A program made the translations under genes and the position numbers. A stretch of 64,000 nucleotides of DNA, taken from contig NC_052357.1 in the NCBI RefSeq assembly GCF_009727055.1, forward strand, positions 14,173,376-14,237,375, given 5' to 3'. Under the pieces are notes generated by a model. That model was not told the DNA's origin, ran no database searches, and saw only the letters and a list, made by a program, of their open reading frames with translations. The stretch is from Benincasa hispida (Eukaryota; Streptophyta; Magnoliopsida; Cucurbitales; Cucurbitaceae). Below are positions 38,401 to 50,335 of this stretch, piece after piece (within the stretch, counting starts at the first letter, position 1; the number at the start of each line of letters is the position of its first letter).

Positions 38401-39493
38401 TTGGAAAGGCATATGGTCCCCCTCATGAGGTTCATGTGTCTCAAATACTTCCTCTTGGCTAATGTCTACCGGTTCTCCTTCTAAGCTTCTTGACACTGAC
38501 AACATTAGATCCTCTTCCTGAAGCTCCAAATACACTGGGTGTTCGTCAACTCGAGTGTCCCTAAATTTCCTTTTCGCATTAGACATCGTTAACGCGGTGA
38601 TCACCAACTACATGACAAACATATTGTAAACAATGTTAAATACTAAAATAATGTGAAGAGGTGTTTGTGACTCACTGCAAAGGAGTTGAGACATCTTTTT
38701 GCAATAGTTTGTTGGACAATGAATGAGAGCATGACCACCTCAGAAATTGAGGCACTGCATTATTGTTAAGTCGGACTGCAACTCCCCCAACAATAGTGGA
38801 TATAATCTCATATGCCCAAACCTATAAAACCATTTTAGTTTATTAGAAAATAATGAGAATTCATTAGACATTTTATGATAAAGAAAATATAAGAATTGAT
38901 ACCTGGAACGTATGAGGAAATCCGAGTAGATTGTACTTCAATACGTAATTTTTATTTGTTTTCACCGTCTCCTTGTATGAGCTGACCTTGTCCTTTATTG
39001 CTTTTTTTTTTTAGATCATTGAAGGTTCTCTCCCATAAAATATGTCCTCAATTTAAGCTGCTGAAGTATTCAAGGTATCCTCCACGTCATCCAACAACGA
39101 TTTATCAATGCTACTTTTTGTCTTGTTTTTTCCTATCAACCCCAATTCATAATAATACACAAGACTAACTTTCACTGCGTCCAAGTCATTTTTGAACTCT
39201 AACGCCTTATAACATTCTTCAAACTTAGTGAGATGCACTTTCGTCGTCATTAAATTCTCAAAATACTTCAATCGTAGTGATTCTATCACTCCAATACTAC
39301 GAACCAGTTTAATAGGTGACTGCCACAGTCCCAATAGAAAATCCTCCATCGAAAATTCAACAATCGTCACATCCAAGTCAAAGCTCATGGAATCAGGCCT
39401 ACTACTTTCCACCTCCCTCAATAAAATATGGTGGACTAGCGGGCTATTGAAGACTATGTCCATATCCACGAGTTTTCCAAATAGAGTCCTCAT
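35413..39493 (-). pseudogene. Decayed DUF1985-type transposon gene, split by a solo LTR
   Basis: The minus-strand gene runs from 39493 leftward. The segment 39493-39053 encodes a DUF1985-like domain (VDMDIVFNSPLVHH, DLDAVKVSLVYYYELGLIG). It is broken by an in-frame stop at 39053 and a frameshift near 39025, then continues to a donor at 38903. The next exon, about 38821-38690, reads VWAYEIISTIVGG. Further segments are 38607-38242 (acidic linker), 38052-37874 and 36030-35413 (Thr-rich repeats of the type TTTPIEHTSEPITTT, then a basic GRKRKEVKPYTPP tail). DUF1985 is found in plant MULE-associated and other transposon genes, often joined to a Ulp1-like protease; no protease domain was found here. 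The Thr-rich block is cut by the LTR at 36031-37873. Confidence 0.7.
36031..37873. mobile_element. Solo LTR, 1.84 kb
   Basis: The segment begins TGTCATATCCCCTCACGAG and ends GGGTTCGGATTTCACA. It has LTR-like TG..CA ends and is flanked by AGGAT on the left and AGAAT on the right, an imperfect 5-bp target duplication. It interrupts one Thr-rich coding block whose two halves resume on either side. Inside are short subrepeats such as GGACGCATG/GGATGCATG (about 36960-37150) and GGTGGAACCA..CTCAACACA (about 36510-36600). No gag-pol sequence is present. The length fits a gypsy-type LTR, but the superfamily is not shown. Confidence 0.7.
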
Positions 39494-41180
39494 AAGTATT
39501 TGAAGTTGCCACTCTGTAAATTTCCCTTTGATTATCTTATTTGTGATCCCAGTGTGAAATAAAAGGCTTATAGCCTATCTAGGGAAAACAATCGTTTATA
39601 GAAATATTCAAATTAATCGTTATAATTGCAGGTAAAAAAAAATGGGATTAGAGAAAAAAAAAGGAACAAAAATCACATTATCTTGCCTTCTGTAAAAATA
39701 TTGTTTCAAACTCTCGCTCCTTCCTCTCGCCGTCTTGTTTCTTTCTCTCGTTCTTCCTTTCCTTTCTTCCTCTCGTTTTCCCTTTCCATTCTTTCTCTCC
39801 GCAGTTCCTTTCATTTCTTCCTAAACTCTAAACCTAAGGATGATTTATGATATCAAATGAAAGGAAAAACTTAAACCACAATTTATATCAGTGGTACCTT
39901 AACTTTTGGAGGTGTAGAAATGAGCAAACAAGATAGTTCACGCACGTTGCAATTTACTAGTGGACGAAGACAATCCACAATTTGTTGGCGTTCGACGGTA
40001 CAAATTTGAATTAGACGCATGCAAGTTACTAGTGGAGGAAGATGCGAAGAGAGAAAAATCTTGTACTGAGGAAGAAGAAAGAAGATGCAGTGAGAGGAAT
40101 GAGGGAGTTAGACTGAAAATTAAATATTAAAACGTTAGATTTTTGTATGATAAAGAACGAGAGGAAAGCATGAGAGGAAGGAGTCCAAAATGAGAGGAAT
40201 GCACGAGAATCTGGATTGCGTGTGTGCTAAGGGCATTTTAACGAGAGGAAAGTACGAGAGAAAGGAGTCCAAAACGAGAGGAATTAACGAGAATCTGGGA
40301 TGCGTGCATGATATCGAGTATTTTGGGGATTAAATGGACGATTCAATAATATTAAACTACTAATTATCATATTTTACAAGTAAATAGTAACTACCATTTC
40401 AGTGCTGTTACAGACGTAATGAAAATGGCGAGATGGTACTCTGTGAAGTTCATAATTTAGATATAAAAATAGATCTTTCAGTAGCTTTGCTAAACCCCCG
40501 AACATGCCAATTACCAACTAGCTGCAAACAGTTTATATCTATACAAGCCAAACCCACCTACTGGCAATACATTAATCTCTCTTTGGATATTGATAGTTAA
40601 TTTAAGAATCTAATTGAAAATTTGATCAAACTTAAAAAAGAAATTCAATTCAGATATATATATGAAGCATACAAACTAAATATAAAAGAAAAAAAGAACC
40701 GCATTCAAAATCCAGGTCAGAGTAGACTGGGGGTCCAGAATGTTCATAAAATCATACTCAGTAGGAGAGAAGGAAAACACGTCGGTTATCTTATGAAATC
40801 TTCCATTTTTCTCCATATTGCTGCCCCTGCTTCATCATTTAAACAATAAAACATATAAATATTTTGGTAACTATGTAATTCAAAGCAGGTTAAATTACCA
40901 TTTCCATCTCTGTAAATGTTGTATTTAAATTTCAATGAAGCTTACTGTTTGAAGCTAAGAACATGGGTTACATAATTAAACTGTAAATATTTATTTGGTA
41001 GTGATAGAGTTTTATTTTATTATTATTTATAGACTAAATGAAAAGCACCCAAAATATAGAACAGATAACGAATGAAAAGGGATTGTGTGAAAAACCTGAA
41101 GAAGATTGTGGCCTCTCACTGTCGGTGGTATTTTTGTAAGTAAAGTTCGGAACGTGTGAAATGTTAGGCCAATCCTCTCC
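39494..41180. other. Spacer with an 84-bp tandem duplication
   Basis: The likely promoter and leader of the DUF1985-type gene (CT-rich 39700-39830 on the plus strand) come first. A tandem duplication with about 84-bp spacing follows at 40157-40325; the copies share ACGAGAGGAAAG, GGAGTCCAAAA and ACGAGAATCTGG. No gene is seen to the right of this up to the NLR remnant. Confidence 0.5.
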
Positions 41181-41205
41181 TCCCTGCTTGCATCTTTCTT
41201 CTAGT

Positions 41206-43138
41206 TCAGGACAATCCTCTGTGTAGTTCTTTCAAAGATTTGAGTTGCCGCGTTCCTTCTGGTAGTGATTTTAATGTCGGACATTCCTCAATATACAACG
41301 TTTCAAGAGAAGTGAGAACGCCAATCCATTCCGGCAAACTCATGAGATTGGGGCATCCACTTATTCTCATATAACAAAGGCAAATAGGTGAGGACATTGT
41401 TGAGGTACCCGAAGAAGCTAGGTTTTGCTGAAATTCCTCCCATAGATATTTGAGATCCTTCATTCCATGTAGTGATAGACACATAAAGCACGACGGTGGA
41501 CCTATGGTACTCACCATCTGAACCCCAACATCACATAAAATAACATCTGCTCCAATGGAAGCTAGCTTCGGCATGGAACTTAACTTAGGACATAGGTAGA
41601 TTCGTAGAAAATTAATCTGAGGAAAAGTTGGGGGCAACCATTTACTTTTCTCAGACGTGTCTCCTGCTACTACTCTTGATTCCCTCAAGTCCCACCATCC
41701 TTCCAAATTAGGCATATTTCCTAAATATAGAAACTTGAGGGAGGGAAAAAACACCGATGATGAGTATGGATCATTCTTATCTATGAACTTTAAAGATGGT
41801 AAGCCCTCTAAATGTAGAGCTCTAAGAGCCTGTAGCTGGTGGAACTTGGGCAGATGTTGCAATCCATGGCAATCTACAATTTCAATTTTAGTTAACTTCA
41901 TAAGCGAGTTGAACACCCATTTAGGCAATCCTACTCCAGTGTACCCATTAATGCTCAGGGATTCAACATTTGGATGTGGTTCTAAGCTTTCCATTATTGT
42001 TTCATCAGCCTCACCTTCGTATTCATCCTTGCTCAATTCCCATTCCAGTTTTAAACCTCGCCAACCTTCTTTGTCTTTTAGGTTTACCAAGCTAACTTCA
42101 AATAGAGTCAACCTCAACTGCTCTAAACCTATGATTTTTAACTCTTTTGTCAAATAGTTGAGACTGTTCAATTCCGATAGCATTTTGGTTTTTCTGCAAT
42201 CAAACACAAATGAACTTATTGTTTGCAGACAAGTCAACTTCTCTATCTCTTCCGATATATGAGCTACTTCCATAGAAGGATAGAAAACAAGATGCCTGAG
42301 ATTTACAAGATTGATGATGTCCCTTGGCAATTCCTTTAGTTCATAACATTTTGTTAGTTTTAGTGTTTGCAAATTTTGCAATTCAATGATAGAATATGGA
42401 AGTAATTCCATATCATTTCTAGAGAGATCTAGATATCGAAGGTGTCTAAGCTTTTTTATAGAACCTGGAACATAGAAATTTGCGAGAAATGAAGATCTAA
42501 TACTCGCAAACGTGGAAAACTAGAAAATAATTCATCTAAAATAGCTTTATCAACTTCATTCATCTCCACATAGGGACAATATAATTGAAGGATTGTTCTT
42601 AATCCTTTAGCCTTGCATAGTTTAGATAGAACATCCCGCCATGATTGTATTTTATAGTGAAATGAAATATGACGCGTTTGTTCATTGTCAACATAATCAT
42701 TATTAGGATTTCCACGTACATATAGTTTATTTCCTGCTACCTTCTTTGCAAGCTCACACATCACATCATGCATACAAACAATATCATCGAATTTGCATAG
42801 AAGAACCTCCAACATAATTCGTTAAAATAGTCCTTCCCTATATCTTCCATGGATTTTCTTCTATTTGACATCAAATAAAACGTTGAACCACCCATTATCT
42901 AATCAATTCTTTTATTTTTATTTTATATCCTTTGGGAAATAGGGATGAATAGGCAAAACATCGCTTCAAATTTGGTGGGAGATGGTTATAGCTCAATTTT
43001 AATATTGATGTCATATCATTGTCCTCTTGAATGACGTTTAAGAGTTCATTATCCTTGAAGGACATCCACTCTTCTTCTGAAATTTTAGAGTATAACAAGC
43101 ATCCAACGTGTCTTATTACAAGAAGAATACCTCCACAT
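41206..43138 (-). pseudogene. Truncated, frameshifted NLR pseudogene
   Basis: The homology to the NLR at 30075-33185 begins abruptly at the GLPL motif (CGGILLVIRHVGCLL, at 43138) and runs through LKLSYNHLPPNLKRCFAYSSLFPK (43098-42895). A TAA then replaces the residue before WMALGF. The frame is lost until 42815-42456 (MHDVMCELAKKVAG), and a further break precedes the LRR part 42411-41206. The coiled coil, P-loop and kinase-2 are missing. Everything upstream of 43139 is unrelated AT-rich DNA, so the 5' half was lost at a single breakpoint. It cannot make a working receptor. Confidence 0.85.
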
Positions 43139-43139
43139 C

Positions 43140-44480
43140 ATGAAATGGATTGAGTTTATTTATTTATGATTTATAAAAGTAAAATATGTGGTCTGTCAAA
43201 TCTATATTTAATTTATTCTGATTTTTTTGGGCTTCTATTAAATACTGAACCACCCACCTCCCCTTCTCTTCTCTATATAATCTCCTCCTCATCCACCTTC
43301 AATAATTCAAGAGTCCTCCATGTCCAATGTTTTTTTTCCCAATTTGGTGAGTTGTTTCCATCAACCATGCTTTTCTTTTTATTTTCTTCTTTTCCATTTT
43401 CTAACTTTTGTTTATTTGATTAGTGGTAGGGTGCCATTGTGTTTTTTCACCTGTTGAAGGTGTTAAGGTATGGAAAGTTCTATCCTCTTAATTATTATGG
43501 TTTGTTATACTAATGTGTCCATCATTTTTTGTTTCAACTTTAATTTCAAATTTGATCTTGCAACCCTTAGGTGCTCCACTCATACATAACATACGAGTAA
43601 CAAAGGTATAAAACTTTTATACTATCTTGTTTCTTTTACACAAACCTCACATTCCTTTCTTAAAGAAGTTCCTTTATTAAGTAATTCTTCCCTTTTTTAT
43701 ACTGACTTGTTTCATTGTCCTTGTTGTGCAGCCCAAACTAATCCAACCTTCCGTTAGTTTGAGGTTTGTGTTATGTTATATACCAATTTTTATAGTTCAC
43801 TCCCCTTGTAGTACTTTTTTTGGATTATTTACACATATTTTCGACATTTGATTTATTGTAACTTTTTGTTGTTGTTTATTCAGTACATTTGTTTTTTCTT
43901 TTTTGTTGATAAACATCATATATCGTTGATAATTGTATGTTTGGAATTTAATAATTTGTTGGGCATTTTGTATGCATACTGTTTTATTTCTGTTGTGTGA
44001 AGCTCAATAGTTATATTTTTGTCATACAATTACCATACAATATTCTAAATTGGGCAATAATTAATTGTAGATAATTGTAGATTTGAAAGCTCATAAAATT
44101 AATTGTTGGTTTCTGTTTTAAAAAATAAATAGTTATTCCTATTTTTAAAAATAAAATTAAATCATAACAGCATCCTACTTGACTGTAGGTCTGAAGACAT
44201 GTTTTTTTCTTAAAAAAAAAAATTGAAAATGGGAATTTGGAGATTTATAAATTCACCTTCATAAAATCTTCTAAGTTTGGGAATTTGGAGATTCATAAAT
44301 TTAATTAACTTTACATTAATTAAATTGTTTTTAGAGAAGTTATGATATTTTCATTTAAATCTAAACAAAAGAAAATGAACATTTCCATAATAATAAGTGT
44401 AAAATTGAAATCAAACTTGTAAAATAGTTACTTTTTGTGCAATAAGTATAATGGCCATCAGTAGAGACATCGTATTATAT
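43140..44480. other. AT-rich spacer
   Basis: No exon with convincing coding content was found. A short TATATAA sequence near 43275 and several GT..AG pairs occur, but no family motif is seen. It may be the flank of an element that removed the 5' half of the NLR. Confidence 0.4.
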
Positions 44481-44935
44481 CTGTAACTAATAGAAATCAA
44501 ACTTGTAAAATAATTGTTTTTGTTTAAAAGGATTTTTCTCTTTATCAAATGATTCCTAATAGTTGTTTAAGCTTCCCAAATCAACTAATAGAAATCAAAC
44601 CGGCAAAATAATTGTTTTTGTTTAAAAGATTTTTTTTTTCTTTACTAAATGATTCAAAATAGTTGTTTAAACTTCCAAAATCAACTAATAGAAAATCAAA
44701 CTTGTAAAATAATTATTTTTGTTCAAAAGTAATTTTTTTTCTTATCAAAATGATTCCAAATAGTGTTTTAAACTTCCCAATTCAATTAATAGAAATCAAA
44801 CTTGTAAAATAATTGCTTTTGTTTAAAAGAATTTTTTTTTCTTTATCAAATGATTCCAAATAGTTATCTAAACCTCCTAAAAAAGCTAATAGCAATCAAA
44901 CTTGTAAAATACTTACTTTTGTTTAAAAGGAATTT
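44480..44935. repeat. Tandem repeat, about 100-bp unit, about 5 copies
   Basis: AATAGAAATCAAACTTGTAA, then AATAATTGTTTTTGTTTAAA and ATCAAATGATTCC, recur near 44486, 44587, 44690, 44786 and 44886. The copies are diverged by substitutions and small indels. Noncoding. Confidence 0.7.
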
Positions 44936-45657
44936 TGAAAGGAAAGATCCAGAACTAAAATCTAGACCATAATTAATGATTATAAAAAAATATGTCTACT
45001 TAATAAAATTCAATCAAAATTTTATTCAAACAATCCATGGGTAGAACTATGGTATAAAAAAGTTTCAAAACAAACAAGTAGATCATTTGAACAGATTCTT
45101 TTAGAGTTAGAAAAACTACACCAGATACCCTTGACATCCTATATCAACTTTGTACCCCCAAACACAGATATATGAACTTAGACAAAACAATTCTGTATCC
45201 AAAACACAGACATATGAACTCCACAGACATAGACATATAAACTCTCCAGACATATGAAATCCAGACATCCTATATCAACTCTACATCCCAAACAACCCCT
45301 ATATATAACGCAACTCTTCAAGCAAAGCTTCTTGTTAATTTAAAAAATATCTTAAAATTTTTTACATTTATATATATTCTCACTTCCAGTTGTGGGAGTT
45401 AAAATTTTGAGAAAAAATTAATTTGACATGACAGGTACATCGAATTTTACCATAATAGTTCTCATAAGTCAAACAATATAGTAACACGAGACGAATAAGA
45501 GAGAGCCAACACACAAAGTTGGTAGCATAGTTTGGTGTAACTATACCTACGTGTGGGAGGCAGAGTGCCTAAATGAAAAGAGTTACACTAGAAGAGTCAA
45601 ACAATTACAAAAGAATACTTATTTGATAGTTCCACTATCTTGATTCACCACAAGCTT

Positions 45658-46017
45658 ATTGCGAATGAAAAGTTTAGGCTTCCCCTAAACTTGAGACTTT
45701 TGCTCCAAGTATCTTCGTCATTCTTTTCACCATAAAGTTGAACAACCTTTCAACACGTTTGTTCACTTAGGTAAATAACCAACCGTATGCTTGTTGGAAA
45801 GAAACTTTTGGAGATGGGAGAAATTTTGGAAGAGAGAATTGAAGAAATAGGCTACTTGTATTATTGAGCCCTTTTAATTTTTTGGCTTGATACAAATAGT
45901 AGGACATCCCTCCTATTTATACTAGTTGGCACCCCTAAATCTATGGCTAAGATTTTACCAACACATTATGATCTAATGGTTACAAATGTCTCTTTAAAAT
46001 TTTCTTTTGAAATAGGA
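45658..46017. mobile_element. Copia-type LTR fragment
   Basis: CCCCTAAACTTGAGACTT, CACCATAAAGTTGAACAACC, TTTTTGGCTTGATACAAAT and CTATTTATACTAGTTGGCAC recur, with few changes, at 56980-57315, where the sequence adjoins a copia pol 3' end. Here the fragment abuts the MULE transposase remnant. Confidence 0.65.
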
Positions 46018-46029
46018 TTTGTCAGTTAA

Positions 46030-47690
46030 ATTATCGATGTTTGCAATAAGAAAGAACTTTGACTACCGTGTAAAAAAGTCAACAAAGAGCTTGCTAACTA
46101 TCCGGTGTTCGGTGGAGGAATGCAAGTGGAGGGTCCGTGCAAAAAAAAAAAAAAAAAAAAAAGAAAGAAAGAAAGTGATTCCTTCAAAGTAACGAAATAT
46201 CCAAGCGAACATACATGTTCTCTTGAAATGAGAATTGGTAATCATCGACAAGCAAAAACTTGGGTTATTGGACACTTAATCAAGTCCAAATACAAACAAG
46301 TTGATCGAACATACCGTCCAAGGGATATAATTGAGGACGTCTGACGAGATTATAGAGTGAACATAAGTTACGAGAGGGCTTATCGCACTAGAGAGTACGG
46401 ATTGGTGTTCACACGAGGGTCACCAGAAAGATCATATGATATTGTTAAAGCATGTGACAAGGCACTTAAGCTTGAAAATCCAGGTACGACATTTGAGATT
46501 GAAGTAGAGGACGGACAATATTTTAAGTATGTCTTCATGGTGCTTGGTCCATGTATCAGGGGTTTTCTAAACTGCATTCGCCTAGTAATCGTTGTTGATG
46601 GGACCCATTTGCACGAGAAATATAAAGGTGTGTTGTTAATAGCAACGTATATCGAGGGCAATAACAACATGTATCCTATCACCTTCAGTATGGTGGATGG
46701 TGAGAATGATGCATCACGGACTTAGTTCATGACTCATTTGAAGGCTTCGATAGGAGATGTTCCCAATTTAGTGATTATATTAGATCATCACATCTCAATT
46801 GCAAAGGTTGTTGTAAATATATTGCCTGATGCATTTCATGCCCTATGTATATACCATATTTGAAACAATTTGGTTGAAAAATCAAGAATAAGGACATAAT
46901 CCCACACTTCTACCTAGCGGCGAAAGCTTATAGAATGTCTGAGTTTCAGATGTATTGGTCTATAAGCTCCATCAATATCCTAGTGTGATGGCCTATCTTG
47001 AGGAGGTTAGATTACAACGGTGGGCAAGGGTTTATCAAGTCCATTGTAGGTATGACAAGATGACAACAAATATAGTAGAATGCCTCAATGGAGTATTGAA
47101 AAATGCACGAGAACTACCAATTACAAAGCTATTAGAGCATATCTGCGAGTGGCTACAAGGTTGGTTCTATATCCGACGTACACATGCATGGCATGCACAA
47201 ACATTGTAACTGATATGCAATGAGTATTCTTAAGGAATCGGAATTGATGTCTAGAACATATTGTGTTTTCCCAGTGGATATGCATATAATTAATGTAGAC
47301 GATGGGTATTTGGGGGGTTGTTGATCTTCGTTCATGGACATGTATTTGTATAGAGTTTAATTGCATCGAGATCCCATGCTTCTATGCAATATCTGCAGCG
47401 ACCCTGAGAAACATTAATGTTCAAACATTATGTGCAAAATGGTTTACAGTTGAGTGTGTGCTTGCTGTTTACGCCGAACCAATCTTCCCAGTTGGACATA
47501 GACAAGAATGGCGTCGAAGACCAGATTTTGAACCAATTCTACAATCGCGAAAGGTAGCAAGTGTAGGTTGACGTCAAACCGTCAGGATACCTTCAATTGG
47601 AGAGGAGCCACGACAAATACATAGGTGTACACGATGTGGTTAGAGAGGATATAACAAGAAAACGTATAGACAAACATTGATAACACCTGG
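46030..47690 (+). pseudogene. MULE (MuDR-type) transposase remnant
   Basis: In changing frames the sequence reads an N-terminal DNA-binding-like part (FAIRKNFDYRVKKSTK, RCSVEECKWRVRA), then HTCSLEMRIGNHRQA, the first catalytic region VIVVDGTHLHEKYKG, a second-Asp region LVIILDHH, PDAFHALCIYHI, MTTNIVECLNGVLKNAREL and a zinc-knuckle-like CTRCG at about 47625. Several in-frame stops (for example before 46357, at 46725, near 46861 and around 47209) and a poly-A/GAAA tract at 46141-46173 break it. The order is that of plant MULE transposases. The SWIM finger is not recognisable. It is convergent with the DUF1985/Ulp1-like gene to the right, the layout expected for one MULE with extra cargo. Confidence 0.8.
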
Positions 47691-47714
47691 CACTGACCCA
47701 TCTAAACTGAACGA

Positions 47715-47955
47715 TATGTAATTTTTTTGGATGATCGCTTAGTTATTTATGTACGATCGCTTAGTTATTTGTACGCGATCGCTTAATTATTTGTGTGCGA
47801 CCGCTCAATTGATTATGTACGATCGCTTAGCTAACTATGCGTGATTGTTTAGATAGTATTAGACGATCATATAGATTTTCTAAAAGATCGGTTAGAATTT
47901 TCTAAACGATCGCTAACATATTCTTAAACGATCTTGCACATAATCTTAAATGATC
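47715..47955. repeat. CGATCG repeat cluster 1
   Basis: ACGATCGCTTAGTTATTTG-like units recur about ten times with variable spacing, between the ends of the convergent transposase and Ulp1-like genes. Confidence 0.8.
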
Positions 47956-48844
47956 TTTTACTTAGTTTTGGGCGATTGCTTAGTTATGTATTTGCTTAGT
48001 TAAATGTACAACACCAATTATAGTTTACAAATTTAGCAAAAATTTATCACAAAAAATATTACCATAAATATTTATTTTCCCACAACTGGGCAACATATTT
48101 CTTATACAATCCCATATTCACCCATGTTAAGTCAGCCCTATCAGCCCCAGTTACACAATATTTTATAAGTTTAGCACAAAATATTCCACAATCCAGATAC
48201 TTGCCCTCTTAGAGAGTCGCATTCGATCTCCTAACTTTCCGTTGCCCGTACTTAAACTTTTTATGTTGTTTGTCGAATGTGATAGAAATAAACATGGACA
48301 GTATTGCTCTGGCCACGAGCATCAGATGACCCTCAACTATGTCGCCATCGATGTAGTTCAGTATGGAGTTGAATACAAAGATTGTGCACCCCTGTAGATC
48401 GATGGCATGCATAAGACATTGTTGTTTGATGTTCATTGGCCCAAATACAAAGTCAACGTTCGTCTATGCTGGTTTGTATTCTTTGTACTGTCCAAGGATG
48501 TAGTCAAGAAAGAAGTGAGAGTCCGCCCAAAACCTCATGTGTGCTTCTTGATCCAACCAGCCTACCACTTTGCCATCCTCTATGTCAATACCGTCTGGCC
48601 GGATCTTAGGAGAAACACCTTCTAGCTCCATCAAAGCATCCTCGGAAAGGCAAGATGTAAATACATGCTTGAGTTAACAGTAGTTTTAACAGATATGTGA
48701 AATTTCCATACCGTGAAGCTCGAATCGTACAAAGATCAGGTTTCGAGTGCAACTTCTGATGCACGTGCATCAAAAGGAGATCCATAGTCTGGTACAACAA
48801 AGAAAAGTATAAGTTGAGCTTAAAAGTTACTAAAAGAAAATTAT

Positions 48845-49125
48845 AAACGATCGTTTAGAAACTTCTGGTCGATCGCTTAGAATTTTCTAAACGATCGTTT
48901 AGAAGTTTATAAGCGATCGTTTAGAAAATTCTAATCAATCGTTTATTAGAATTCTAATTCTAATCGATCATTTAGAAACTTCTAATTGATCGCTCAGAAT
49001 TTTCTAATCGATCGCTTAGAATTTTCTAAAGATTGTTTCTAATAGGTCGGTTATTAGAATTCTAATTCTAAACGATCGATAGAATTTTCTGAACGATCTC
49101 ATAGAAATTTTTTAACGATCGATCT
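48845..49125. repeat. CGATCG repeat cluster 2
   Basis: Units such as AAACGATCGTTTAGAA and CGATCGCTTAGAATTTTCT alternate. The cluster lies between the basic linker exon (ends about 49270) and the Ulp1-like exon (starts about 48700), that is, within the inferred intron. Confidence 0.8.
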
Positions 49126-50074
49126 TCGTTAATATATTAACAAAAATACTCGGTCTCCAAGCACCCACGTGTTCTGTTCAAGCGTTTTGAAGAAATCCTT
49201 GGTCCTGAATGTCTATACTACTGTCCGCTTCTCGTTTTTTGTTTTATGATGGCTTTTCTATTTATTGTATGCATTCCACAGAACATTAGGGATTGGGAAG
49301 CATGGGTCATAGGAACGAACAGTCCTTACGGGGAACTCAGGTACAGAGACCAAGGGGTTGAGATTGATAACACCAGTGGCCGATTTCAATGCCAATATAG
49401 GTGGTTCAACTTTTTTAGATTGGGGCTGAGGAGATCTTGGAGTAAATGAGGTTGAATTGTTTCTGAATGTGTTGAGAATGGGGCTAAGAGATTGGGGTTG
49501 GAATATTGGGGAAGAAGATTGAGGTTGAGTTTTAAACTTCTTCCCCCTTTTGAAACACTCAGGTTTGAACTTGACTGGTTTTTTCCTTTTCCGGCGCTCT
49601 TGGCCTATTTCCTATATTTAAATTATAAATCAGCGGCAGTACAATTTTAAGAATTCATGCAATAGTCGTACCTCGACTTTAGTGGCATTTTTTTCAGTTG
49701 ATGCCCCCGAATTGAAATAGACCCTAACACTGAACGCTTCAATTGACGTCCCCACAACCGACTCCAATATTTCATTAGCAGTTTGAGGAACTGGCTGTTC
49801 ATTGACTGTTAGTTCATTGACAGAGGTGTCCATCAATTCAGATATTGGATCCTGATCGTTGACAGTTTCGAACTGCTCACTGATCATCCCAACTGGCTGT
49901 TTACTATGGGTTTCTTGGTGGGTTTGAAGGGGATCTTATGCATTAATCTATGAGGGATCATCACCATTATGAGGTTCCTGATTATTGTTACCATCATGAA
50001 GTCCATCATCATGATGAGTCCTTGTATTATTACTATCCTGAACAAATCAAACGAATTATTCCGTCAAGGGAGGT

Positions 50075-50335
50075 AATCAATCGTCTAAGAATATGTAAAC
50101 GATCGTTTAGAAACTATATATGATTGTCTATGAAATCTAAATGATCGTCTAGATAATATAAATGATCATCTAGAAAATGTAAACGATCGTCTAGACAATA
50201 TGAACGATCGTTTAAAAAATATAAACGATCGTTTAGACAATATATACGATGGTCTAGACAATCTAAACAATGGTCTAGACAATCTAAACGATCGTATAGA
50301 TATTCTAAACGATCGTCCATTTGAGAATATCTAAA
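50075..50335. repeat. CGATCG repeat cluster 3
   Basis: AACGATCGTTTAGACAATAT-like units of about 20-24 bp recur about 11 times. They sit inside the intron whose minus-strand donor is at 50356 and acceptor at 50038. Confidence 0.85.

Noticed and set aside
44480..44935. CRISPR-like regular repeat
   Set aside because: Eukaryotic nuclear DNA. The whole unit is repeated and diverged, with no distinct spacers.
46105..46344. 79-codon ORF with a poly-Lys run
   Set aside because: It is a fragment of the MULE transposase remnant, and the Lys run comes from an A-tract microsatellite.
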